From positions 1-7,276 of the forward strand of contig JBGPLH010000169.1 of the NCBI GenBank assembly GCA_041486365.1: DNA of 7,276 nt. Reading direction: 5' to 3'. The translations under genes and the position numbers were made by a program. A model generated the notes under the pieces. It was not told the origin of the DNA. It saw only the letters and a program-made list of their open reading frames with translations, and searched no databases. This DNA is from JBGPLH01 sp041486365 [NCBI: Thermodesulfobacteriota bacterium]. GTDB lineage: Bacteria; JAUYMQ01. Shown in pieces: positions 1-7,276 of this stretch (position 1 is the stretch's first letter; each line of letters begins with the position of its first letter).

Positions 1-557
1 CCGAGGATCGCGCCGAGCTCGGAGGCCGCCGAGATCAGCACCCCGGTCTTGCGCTCCACGACGGCGATGTGGTCGGCCTCCGTCGTGTCGATGTCGTGCT
101 GCCGGCCGAGCTGCATCACCTCGCCCTCCGCCATGGCGCGGAGCGCCTCGGCCACCACCTTCACCGTGCGGATATCGCCGTCGTCGGCGAGCATCGAGGA
201 AGCGCGGCCGTACAGGAAGTCTCCCACGAGCACGCTCGCCTGGTTGCCGAAGACGAGGTTCGCCGCCTCCTGCCCGCGGCGCAGGCGCGCGCTGTCGACG
301 ACGTCGTCGTGGAGCAGGGAGGCCGTGTGGACGAACTCGATGACGGCGGCGAGGTTGTGCGCCCGCGGACCGGTGTAGCCCGCCAGCCGGGCGCAGAGCA
401 GGAGCAGGGCCGGGCGGAAACGCTTGCCGCCGGAGGCGAAAACGTACTCGCCCACGCGGGGGATGAGGGGAACCTGGGAGCCGAGGTTCTCGAGGATAAC
501 GGCCTCGACGGCTTCCAGATCGGCTCGGATGGAGCCTGTGATCTTCTGGTAGTCCAC
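1..557 (-). CDS. Polyprenyl diphosphate synthase (trans-isoprenyl synthase), 3' end cut by window edge
   Basis: Condenses isopentenyl diphosphate onto an allylic diphosphate to build long isoprenoid chains, in this family usually the side chain of ubiquinone or menaquinone. Seen from GTG 557: GGKRFRP at residues 43-49 (IPP binding), the first Asp-rich motif DDVVD at 84-88 inside HTASLLHDDVVD (Mg2+/allylic diphosphate binding), MAEGEVMQL near 142-150 and a conserved KT at 170-171. The residue five before the first Asp is Ala. Short-chain synthases usually carry an aromatic residue there, so a long product is inferred. About 185 of the usual ~320 residues are present; the second Asp-rich motif lies outside the window. 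Start: GTG 557 has GGAG six bases upstream. The in-frame ATG at 569 adds four residues but has no Shine-Dalgarno sequence and abuts a GC-rich hairpin. Octaprenyl (IspB-like) versus another chain length cannot be decided. Confidence 0.93.
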   Translation of the reverse strand, partial: MDYQKITGSIRADLEAVEAVILENLGSQVPLIPRVGEYVFASGGKRFRPALLLLCARLAGYTGPRAHNLAAVIEFVHTASLLHDDVVDSARLRRGQEAANLVFGNQASVLVGDFLYGRASSMLADDGDIRTVKVVAEALRAMAEGEVMQLGRQHDIDTTEADHIAVVERKTGVLISAASELGAIL

Positions 558-570
558 GCGATGCTCCATC

Positions 571-588
571 CGGGTCGGGGGGGACCCG
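571..588 (-). other. GC-rich hairpin just upstream of the polyprenyl synthase start
   Basis: CGGGTC (571-576) pairs with GACCCG (583-588) around a six-base loop that is all C on the transcribed strand. It lies 1 bp from the alternative ATG at 569 and 13 bp from the preferred GTG at 557. It would hinder initiation at the ATG and leave the GGAG/GTG site free. No U tract follows, so it is not a terminator. Confidence 0.4.
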
Positions 589-635
589 CGCCCGCCTGGT
601 GCGCGGTTTCCCGAAGGCGTCACGGGCTTTCGCGG

Positions 636-664
636 AAGTTAATCCAGGCCCGGCGGGGTGTCAA
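636..664 (-). promoter_or_regulatory. Sigma70-like promoter for the polyprenyl synthase gene
   Basis: On the minus strand a perfect TTGACA (664-659) is followed, after exactly 17 bp, by TAACTT (641-636), a 3/6 match to TATAAT. Predicted transcription start is near 629, giving a leader of about 70 bases. It begins 14 bp past the stop codon of the upstream lipoprotein gene, where a promoter for the next gene is expected. The -10 match is weak. Confidence 0.5.
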
Positions 665-678
665 AGCCGCGGGCGGGC

Positions 679-2247
679 TCAGGGAGAGCCGCTGTGCACG
701 AAGGCCCGCGAGCAGCGGATCCGGTCCATGTACACCGCCTGCTTGCCCGCGAACCGGGTGCTGTGCGCAGGCGTATGGCAGGTCAGGCAGACGCTCACCG
801 GCACGTCCGCCACGAGGCCGCCCACGCCGCGGCGGCCGCCGCGCACCACGTGCTCGCTCCCGGGCCCGTGGCAATCTTCGCACTGCACGTCCTTCAGGTT
901 GCCGACGGCACGAGGCTGATCGAAGCCGCCCGGCTTCTGCCATCCCGTCACGTGGCACCCAACGCACTCGAGGTCGTACTCGGACTTCGCGCGCTCCAGC
1001 GTGGCGTAGGCCTTTGCGTGCGGCGTCTTCTGCACGAATTCGTAGATCGCCCGGTGGCAGTCCTTGCAGGTCTCCTGCCCGAGGTAGCGCGCTCCCTTCG
1101 TCGGGATGCGCGACCGGGTGACGGGCAGGCGGCTCCCGAGCGCCGCGACCTGGCGCTTGTAGTCGACGAGGAGCTGCTGCATCGCCGCATCCTTCGTGAA
1201 CGTGTCGCCGAGCGCGTAGACGCCATGGCGGAACGTTCCGGGCGCGAGCGGTGGAAGCTTCGCGGAATTCTTCGCGCGTTTGCGGGAGACGCCGCGGAGA
1301 TCGAGCCCGCCGCCGAAGAGCGTGCCCGAGGCCGCGCCCTCGACGGGCATCCCCTCGATCCGGTCCGACGTCGTCGCATCGCGAAGCGGCCCTGCTTTCC
1401 CGGCATTCAATGCCATGTCGATCCGACCGACGAACTCCCCGAGGGGCTTCACGCTGACGAGGCGCGCGCCGCCCGCCTTCAGCGGGATCACGATGTTGCG
1501 CGGATCCTTCCCCTCGCCCGTGTCGATCACGAAATCGATGCCCGGGATCTTCATCGCCAGGTCATGGGCCGCGTCGAGACCCAGCGTGGAGAGGAGCACG
1601 ACGATATCCGCCCGCGGCTTCACCTCCTCCACGGCCGCCCGGACCCGATCGAGGGGTGCATCCGCGCGAATCGCACTCTGCATCCCCGCCGGGAGCAGGG
1701 CCGGATCGGCCGCGCCCACGAAGGCGACCCGCACACCGCCCGCCTCGATCACGGCGCTGCCCGGCGCGAGCGGCTTTCCGCCCGCGTCGAGGAGGTTGGC
1801 CGAGATCGGCGCGGCGCCGATCGCCTTCGCGCCGGAGACGGCCACATCGGTCCCGGCGGCGACGTCCTTCCCTCCGAGGTTGAGCACCGACGCGCGCATG
1901 GCGCCGTAGGCCTTCTGCATGAACTTCGCCTTGAGGGTGAGCTGGGGCCGGATGGACTCGGGCGCCTCGGGATCCTGAAGCAGCAGATCGCCCGCGTCGA
2001 CTAGAATCACGGCCGGGTTCTCCCGGCGGATCTCCTTCAGGAGCGTCGCCTCGCGCGCGACGCCGCCGAGCTGGCCGGGGCTGCAGCCGCAGGGCTCGAG
2101 CGCCCCACGCACGCCGCCGGTGTAGACGACGGTCACCCGGCCGGGCCCCGCGTCCCGGCCTTTCCCTTTGCACGCGCCGAGCCCCACCGCGACGAGCGCG
2201 GCCGAGAGGGCGGCGAGAAGCCCCAGCACGGCCATCGGCCTAGGCAT
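679..2247 (-). CDS. Lipoprotein: degenerate UshA/5'-nucleotidase-like domain fused to a tetrahaem cytochrome c554-type domain
   Basis: 522 residues from ATG 2247. A lipoprotein signal peptide ends in lipobox LGAC with Cys26, so the mature protein should be lipid-anchored outside the cytoplasmic membrane or on the outer membrane. Residues about 38-280 follow the UshA/metallophosphatase fold order: YTGGVRG at 42-48, EPCGC at 51-55, QLGGVAREAT at 59-68, VDAGD at 83-87, NLGGKD at 123-128, LLSTLG at 218-223. Several metal-ligand positions of active enzymes (Asp and His of DxH, the later His and GHxH) are replaced, so phosphohydrolase activity is doubtful. The usual 5'-nucleotidase C-terminal domain is missing. 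Instead residues about 385-522 carry four CxxCH haem sites, CKDCH 394, CVGCH 428, CEDCH 456 and CLTCH 487, spaced as in the cytochrome c554 family, with extra His that could be distal ligands. Electron transfer outside the cytoplasm is inferred. Start: GGAGG lies 8 bases before ATG 2247; the in-frame GTG at 2253 is only 2 bases from it. Translational coupling to radA is likely. Confidence 0.9.
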   Translation of the reverse strand: MPRPMAVLGLLAALSAALVAVGLGACKGKGRDAGPGRVTVVYTGGVRGALEPCGCSPGQLGGVAREATLLKEIRRENPAVILVDAGDLLLQDPEAPESIRPQLTLKAKFMQKAYGAMRASVLNLGGKDVAAGTDVAVSGAKAIGAAPISANLLDAGGKPLAPGSAVIEAGGVRVAFVGAADPALLPAGMQSAIRADAPLDRVRAAVEEVKPRADIVVLLSTLGLDAAHDLAMKIPGIDFVIDTGEGKDPRNIVIPLKAGGARLVSVKPLGEFVGRIDMALNAGKAGPLRDATTSDRIEGMPVEGAASGTLFGGGLDLRGVSRKRAKNSAKLPPLAPGTFRHGVYALGDTFTKDAAMQQLLVDYKRQVAALGSRLPVTRSRIPTKGARYLGQETCKDCHRAIYEFVQKTPHAKAYATLERAKSEYDLECVGCHVTGWQKPGGFDQPRAVGNLKDVQCEDCHGPGSEHVVRGGRRGVGGLVADVPVSVCLTCHTPAHSTRFAGKQAVYMDRIRCSRAFVHSGSP

Positions 2248-3637
2248 GGCCACGACCTCCGGCGCGCTTCCCGAAGAGGTGCTCCATCAGGTTTCCCACG
2301 CTCCCCACCCGATCGATCGCGAGGACACCCGCCACTCCCGCAGGCACCTCGCTGCCCCGCGGAAGCAGGATCCGCTCGAACCCCAGTCGGGCCGCCTCCC
2401 GCACGCGCGCCTCCGCGCCCACGATGCCCCGCACCTCGCCGGTGAGACCCACCTCCCCGGCCACCGCGACGCGGGGCGCGACGGGGACGTCCAGGAAGCT
2501 CGACGCCACCGCGGCGATGACCGCGAGGTCCACCGCGGGCTCCAGGATCCGCACGCCGCCCGCGACGTTCAGATAGAGGTCGTGGCCGGCCAGATCGAGC
2601 CCCGCCTTCTTCTCGAGGACCGCCACGAGCATCGCGACGCGCCCGTCGTCCACGCCGAGCGTCGTACGCCGCGGCATCGCGAGGCGCGAGGAGGAGACGA
2701 GGGCCTGGACCTCGACGAGCAGGGGCCGGGTGCCCTCGAGGCTCGCGGCCACGACGGATCCGGATGCGGGAACCTCGCGCTCCCAGAGATCCGCGAGGAA
2801 AACGCGGCTGGGGTTGGGAACTTCCGTGAGCCCCCGTGTCTTCATCTCGAAGACGCCGATCTCGTCCGTTCCGCCGAAACGGTTCTTGACGCCGCGCAGG
2901 ACGCGGGTGGCGCGTCCCGGATCGCCTTCGAAGGAGAGGACGGCGTCGACGAGGTGCTCCAGCGTCTTCGGCCCCGCGAGCGCGCCGTCCTTCGTGACGT
3001 GCCCCACGAGGAGCACGGCCGTGCCCTGCGCCTTGGCCAGCTGGATGATCCGCGTCGCCGCCTCCCGGACCTGCGAGACGCTTCCCGGCGCCGATCCGAG
3101 CTCGGGCGCATGGAGTGTCTGGATCGAATCAACCACGGCGACGCGCGGGCGGATCTCGTCGAGCGACGCGAGGATCGGATCGAGCGACGACTCGGCCAGC
3201 ACCAGGAGCTTGTCCCCAAGTAGCCCGAGCCGCTCCGCCCGCATGCGTGTCTGGCGTGCGGATTCCTCGCCCGTGACGTACAGCGCCCCGTGCCCGGCGG
3301 CGGCCACCTGGTGGAGTGCCTGCAGCGCCAGCGTGGACTTCCCGATGCCCGGATCGCCACCGAGGAGGACGACCGATCCGGGCACGAAGCCTCCCCCGAG
3401 CACCCGGTCGAGCTCGCCGATGCCCGTTTCCAGTCGGGGCCGGTCCTCCTGCGCCACGGATGCGAGCAGCACGGGCGAGACGCGGGCGGCCGCCGTGGCA
3501 CGCGCCGCGCTCGCGGGAGGGGTCACGGCCTCCTCGACGAGCGTGTGCCATTCGCTGCAGTCGGGGCAGCGCCCGAGCCAGCGCGGCTCCTGGTGGCCGC
3601 AGCCCTGGCAGACGAAGATCGATTTGGGTCTGGCCAC
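2240..3637 (-). CDS. radA: DNA repair protein RadA (RecA-like branch-migration ATPase)
   Basis: 465 residues, the usual family length. RadA helps process recombination intermediates with RecA by ATP-driven branch migration. Seen in order: an N-terminal C4 zinc finger (Cys10, 13, 24, 27 within CQGC and CPDC), Walker A GDPGIGKS at 94-101, Walker B VAVVD at 166-170, the RadA-specific KNRFG motif at 251-255, and a C-terminal Lon-protease-like domain from about 350 (GGVRILEPAVDLA at 360-372), which in RadA is structural and not proteolytic. All signature motifs are intact. The start is GTG 3637, preceded by GGAG with a five-base spacer. Its last codons overlap the start of the haem lipoprotein gene by 8 bp. 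The gene is probably served by the promoter at 3793-3822 through a leader of about 150 bases that contains two hairpins. Confidence 0.97.
   Translation of the reverse strand: MARPKSIFVCQGCGHQEPRWLGRCPDCSEWHTLVEEAVTPPASAARATAAARVSPVLLASVAQEDRPRLETGIGELDRVLGGGFVPGSVVLLGGDPGIGKSTLALQALHQVAAAGHGALYVTGEESARQTRMRAERLGLLGDKLLVLAESSLDPILASLDEIRPRVAVVDSIQTLHAPELGSAPGSVSQVREAATRIIQLAKAQGTAVLLVGHVTKDGALAGPKTLEHLVDAVLSFEGDPGRATRVLRGVKNRFGGTDEIGVFEMKTRGLTEVPNPSRVFLADLWEREVPASGSVVAASLEGTRPLLVEVQALVSSSRLAMPRRTTLGVDDGRVAMLVAVLEKKAGLDLAGHDLYLNVAGGVRILEPAVDLAVIAAVASSFLDVPVAPRVAVAGEVGLTGEVRGIVGAEARVREAARLGFERILLPRGSEVPAGVAGVLAIDRVGSVGNLMEHLFGKRAGGRGHA
2256..2260 (-). promoter_or_regulatory. Ribosome binding site of the haem lipoprotein, inside radA
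   Basis: GGAGG on the minus strand lies within the final codons of radA, eight bases before ATG 2247. This spacing decides the start over the in-frame GTG at 2253 and the ATG at 2235. Ribosomes finishing radA (stop TAG at 2242-2240) would cover this site, so coupled translation is expected. Confidence 0.65.
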
Positions 3638-3710
3638 GAGGACTCCGGAGCGGGTTCATTCAAGATCGGAGGAACGGGTCGACGAGCAGAATAGCCCAGC
3701 GGGGGGACCG

Positions 3711-3748
3711 GGAAAACGAAAGCCCCGACCGGCGCACGCGTCAGGGCT
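3711..3748 (-). terminator. Intrinsic-terminator-like hairpin upstream of radA
   Basis: Transcribed from the minus strand, AGCCCTGAC (3748-3740) pairs over nine base pairs, including one G-U, with GTCGGGGCT (3729-3721) around a 10-base loop. TTCGTTTT follows directly (3720-3713). On the plus strand the stem has a C-A mismatch and no T tail, so the minus direction is favoured. It could end transcripts of the AAR-like gene. Because it also lies downstream of the radA promoter, it may instead control read-through into radA. Confidence 0.6.
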
Positions 3749-3787
3749 CCTCTTCGACTATCCTCCGGCGTCCGGGAGGACGCCCAT
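3711..3787 (-). ncRNA. Candidate structured radA leader or small RNA
   Basis: A transcript from the promoter at 3793-3822 would start near 3787. It would fold at once into a perfect 7-bp hairpin (GGCGTCC, loop TCCC, GGACGCC; 3784-3767). An 18-base purine-rich linker with two GAGGA-like stretches follows (3766-3749), then a terminator-like hairpin with a T-rich tail (3748-3711). The unit is about 76 bases long and lies wholly between two genes. It could be a free small RNA, or a radA leader that attenuates transcription. I do not recognise it as a known riboswitch class. The structure is seen in the sequence; its expression is inferred. Confidence 0.4.
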
Positions 3788-3792
3788 GTAGC

Positions 3793-3822
3793 TTTCTAGA
3801 CCATCGCACGCGGCCTTGTCAA
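3793..3822 (-). promoter_or_regulatory. Sigma70-like promoter for the radA transcript
   Basis: Perfect TTGACA (3822-3817), an 18-bp spacer, then TAGAAA (3798-3793), a 4/6 match to TATAAT. The -35 box begins 29 bases after the stop codon of the AAR-like gene. The AT-rich hexamers stand out in a GC-rich background. The predicted start is near 3787. Confidence 0.55.
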
Positions 3823-3850
3823 GCGGCTCGTCCCGGGAGGTACCGGGCCC

Positions 3851-6112
<2,262 letters not shown>

Positions 6113-6364
6113 GCGAGGTCACTCTTCCCATCCCTCCCGCCGCTTCATCACCGTGAGCGCCAGGGCGAGGTGGGTCTTGCGATGACGGAACGCGTGCCGG
6201 ACGTTCGCCCCGGATGATACTGGATTCGGGATTCAGGAACCGGCGCGGGCAGCCCCGGTGTGTCCACAATGTTTCGCGCGAACCACAAAGGCCCCGTCGG
6301 CTCCCTCCCGGCGAGGCATCTCCTGGAAGGGCGCCCCCGGGCCCGACGGCCCTCGACGGTGCCG

Positions 6365-6405
6365 GCCTGTTCTTTCAGCTTTGAATTTACATTGCAAGAA
6401 CAGGC
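6365..6405. repeat. 10-bp perfect inverted repeat, possible operator
   Basis: GCCTGTTCTT (6365-6374) and AAGAACAGGC (6396-6405) are exact reverse complements separated by 21 AT-rich bases. The arm centres are 31 bp apart, close to three helical turns, so a dimeric protein could bind both arms on one face of the DNA. The repeat ends 36 bp before the -35 box of the plus-strand promoter. As RNA it would be a stem with a 21-base loop and no U tract, so it is unlikely to be a terminator. Confidence 0.5.
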
Positions 6406-6441
6406 AGGTGCGCTAATTGTCAACCTAACACTTCCGAGCGG

Positions 6442-6470
6442 TTGACGCCTTCAATTCAGAGTGGTATCCA
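6442..6470 (+). promoter_or_regulatory. Sigma70-like promoter for the alpha-oxoamine synthase
   Basis: TTGACG (6442-6447, 5/6), a 17-bp spacer, then TATCCA (6465-6470, 3/6) preceded by TG one base upstream (6462-6463), giving an extended -10. The predicted start is near 6477, with a leader of about 66 bases to the GTG start. It is the only plausible plus-strand promoter I found in this gap. Confidence 0.5.
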
Positions 6471-6542
6471 CGCAGGGCCCCCCGGGGGCGGGCCAGGGCT
6501 CTCCCCCGGGGAATGAGCGCATGCTCCATCCGGAGACCCCGC

Positions 6543-7276
6543 GTGGACCCCACCCTCCAATCCCTTCGCACCGCCCTCGCGGCGGATGTGCGCTCCCTCC
6601 GGGAAGCGGGCCTCTATCGCTGGCTGCGCCGGTTCGACTCGCTGCAGGAGCCCGAGGTCACCGTCGACGGGCGGCGCGTCGTGATGCTGTCCTCCTCCGA
6701 CGTGCTCGGCCTGTCGCGCCATCCGCGCGTCGTCGCCGCGGCGGCGGAAGCGACGCTGAAGCACGGGTGCGCGTCGGGCTCGAGCCGCCTCATCGCCGGC
6801 AACCATCCGCTGTACGAGGAACTGGAAGTCGCGCTCGCGGACTTCAAGGGCGCCGAGTCGTCCCTCGTCTTCTCGACCGGCTACCTCGCCAACATCGGGA
6901 TGATCCCCGCGCTCGTGGGCGAAGGGGACGCCGTCTTTTCCGACGCGCTCAACCACGCGAGCATCGTCGACGGCTGTCGCCTCTCGCGGGCCCGCGTCGA
7001 GATCTTCGAGCACGGGGATCCACAGTCGCTCGAGGACGCGCTTGCTCGCCGGGGCGGGGTCCGGCGAAAACTCGTCATCGTGGACGGCGTCTACTCGATG
7101 GACGGCGATCTCGCGCCGCTGCCGGACATCGTCGCGCTCTGCGAGCGCCACGACGCATGGCTCCTCGTGGACGACACGCACGGGACGGGGATCCTCGGCG
7201 AGCGCGGGCGCGGGACGGCGGAGCACTTCGGCCTCGCGGGGCGGATCCCGATCGAGGTCGGCACGCTGGGCAAGTC
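6543..7276 (+). CDS. Alpha-oxoamine synthase family PLP enzyme (BioF/Kbl-like), 3' end cut by window edge
   Basis: PLP enzyme of aminotransferase fold type I. The family condenses an amino acid with an acyl thioester and loses CO2 (BioF, Kbl, serine palmitoyltransferase, 5-aminolevulinate synthase). 244 residues are visible. Seen: GSSRLIAGN at 79-87, FSTGYLAN at 110-117, [12 protein letters not shown] at 133-144 (His138, ring-stacking position), [13 protein letters not shown] at 181-193, [11 protein letters not shown] at 209-219 (Asp210 and His213, cofactor contacts) and GTLGK at 240-244, where Lys244 is the expected Schiff-base lysine. The window ends one codon later. Features are mixed: GSSRLIAGN resembles BioF, while SDALNHAS and GTLGK resemble Kbl. 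The usual S-N-D-Y-L-G-L near residue 50 reads S-S-D-V-L-G-L, so a substrate-site Asn is replaced by Ser52. Start: GTG 6543 has GGAG seven bases upstream; an in-frame ATG at 6513 lacks a spaced Shine-Dalgarno sequence. Family is sure, substrate unknown. Confidence 0.92.
   Translation, partial: MDPTLQSLRTALAADVRSLREAGLYRWLRRFDSLQEPEVTVDGRRVVMLSSSDVLGLSRHPRVVAAAAEATLKHGCASGSSRLIAGNHPLYEELEVALADFKGAESSLVFSTGYLANIGMIPALVGEGDAVFSDALNHASIVDGCRLSRARVEIFEHGDPQSLEDALARRGGVRRKLVIVDGVYSMDGDLAPLPDIVALCERHDAWLLVDDTHGTGILGERGRGTAEHFGLAGRIPIEVGTLGK

Larger units (their letters stand above)
6113..6542. other. Divergent intergenic region, 430 bp
   Basis: It separates the AAR-like gene (minus) from the alpha-oxoamine synthase (plus). 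The stretch 6366-6470 is clearly AT-richer than its surroundings and holds the long inverted repeat and the plus-strand promoter listed separately. On the minus side the best -10 is TATCAT (6219-6214, 5/6), but no convincing -35 lies at 16-18 bp, so the AAR-like promoter is unresolved. A perfect 10-bp palindrome TTCGCGCGAA lies at 6273-6282. The plus-strand leader (6477-6542) is very GC-rich and carries CCCCCGGGG twice (6479-6487, 6503-6511), so it can form strong local hairpins. A 37-codon open stretch on the minus strand (6232-6122) has no acceptable start in its first two-thirds. I see no supportable gene here. Confidence 0.6.

Noticed and set aside
561-573. 13-base direct repeat ATGCTCCATCCGG at 561-573 and 6521-6533
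   Set aside because: One such match is expected by chance in a window of this size and composition; the two sites lie in unrelated contexts.
69-2004. Long plus-strand open frames opposite the polyprenyl synthase and haem lipoprotein genes (69-1121, 658-2004)
   Set aside because: Arg/Ala/His-rich translations without motifs, antisense to genes with clear family signatures; typical shadow frames of GC-rich DNA.
3660-3737. 25-codon reading frame (GTG 3737 to TGA 3660, minus strand) through the terminator-like hairpin, as a radA leader peptide
   Set aside because: The GAGGAG upstream is a passable Shine-Dalgarno sequence, but the frame starts inside the hairpin loop, has no codon run suggesting attenuation, and short GTG frames are common by chance here.
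3761-3780. Alternative hairpin TCCTCC/GGAGGA
   Set aside because: It competes with the more stable 7-bp GGCGTCC/GGACGCC hairpin over the same bases and has only six pairs.
2168-3791. Plus-strand open frames opposite radA (2168-3223, 2730-3791)
   Set aside because: Antisense to an intact radA with every signature motif; low-complexity composition and no supported start.
6386-6400. Sigma54-type -24/-12 promoter around TTGCA in the divergent region
   Set aside because: No GG at the required distance upstream of the GC on either strand.
6401-6423. Perfect TTGACA on the minus strand at 6423-6418 as the AAR-like promoter
   Set aside because: The hexamers at 16-18 bp spacing (such as TTCTTG) do not resemble a -10 box, and the site lies about 300 bp from the start codon.
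6456-7226. 256-codon minus-strand open frame opposite the alpha-oxoamine synthase
   Set aside because: The plus strand encodes clear PLP-enzyme motifs over the same bases; the minus frame shows no family features.

Overview
The window is GC-rich with a strong G/C third-position bias. It looks like a Gram-negative-type bacterium with a respiratory, quinone-using metabolism: it encodes a c-type multihaem lipoprotein and a long-chain polyprenyl diphosphate synthase of the kind that makes quinone side chains. Nothing fixes the phylum. A deltaproteobacterial/Myxococcota-like lineage or a high-GC candidate phylum known from metagenomes would fit. I see no tRNA, rRNA, CRISPR array, transposon or phage gene.

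Layout. Four genes lie on the minus strand and one on the plus strand. In minus-strand reading order from the right: (i) 6112-3851, a 753-residue protein whose middle 340 residues look like a complete cyanobacterial-type acyl-ACP reductase (AAR), with about 310 unrecognised residues in front and about 100 behind. (ii) A 213-bp gap with a good sigma70-like promoter, a tight hairpin and an intrinsic-terminator-like hairpin. (iii) 3637-2240, radA. (iv) 2247-679, a lipoprotein with a degenerate UshA/5'-nucleotidase-like domain followed by a tetrahaem cytochrome domain; its start overlaps the end of radA by 8 bp. (v) A second promoter, then the 5' part of a polyprenyl diphosphate synthase gene running off the left edge. 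To the right, a 430-bp intergenic region with an AT-rich core separates the AAR-like gene from a divergent plus-strand alpha-oxoamine synthase gene. That gene runs off the right edge just after its PLP lysine.

How the genes may work together. RadA (recombination repair) and the lipoprotein are probably co-transcribed, though no functional link is evident. The polyprenyl synthase and the cytochrome lipoprotein both fit a quinone/c-type-cytochrome respiratory lifestyle. The most interesting pair is the AAR-like fusion and the divergent alpha-oxoamine synthase. Both families act on acyl thioesters and they share one regulatory region, so a common acyl-derived pathway is a reasonable but unproven idea.

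The strongest candidates for something undescribed are the three-part AAR fusion, the compact promoter-hairpin-terminator unit ahead of radA, and the haem lipoprotein whose phosphatase domain has lost most of its metal ligands.
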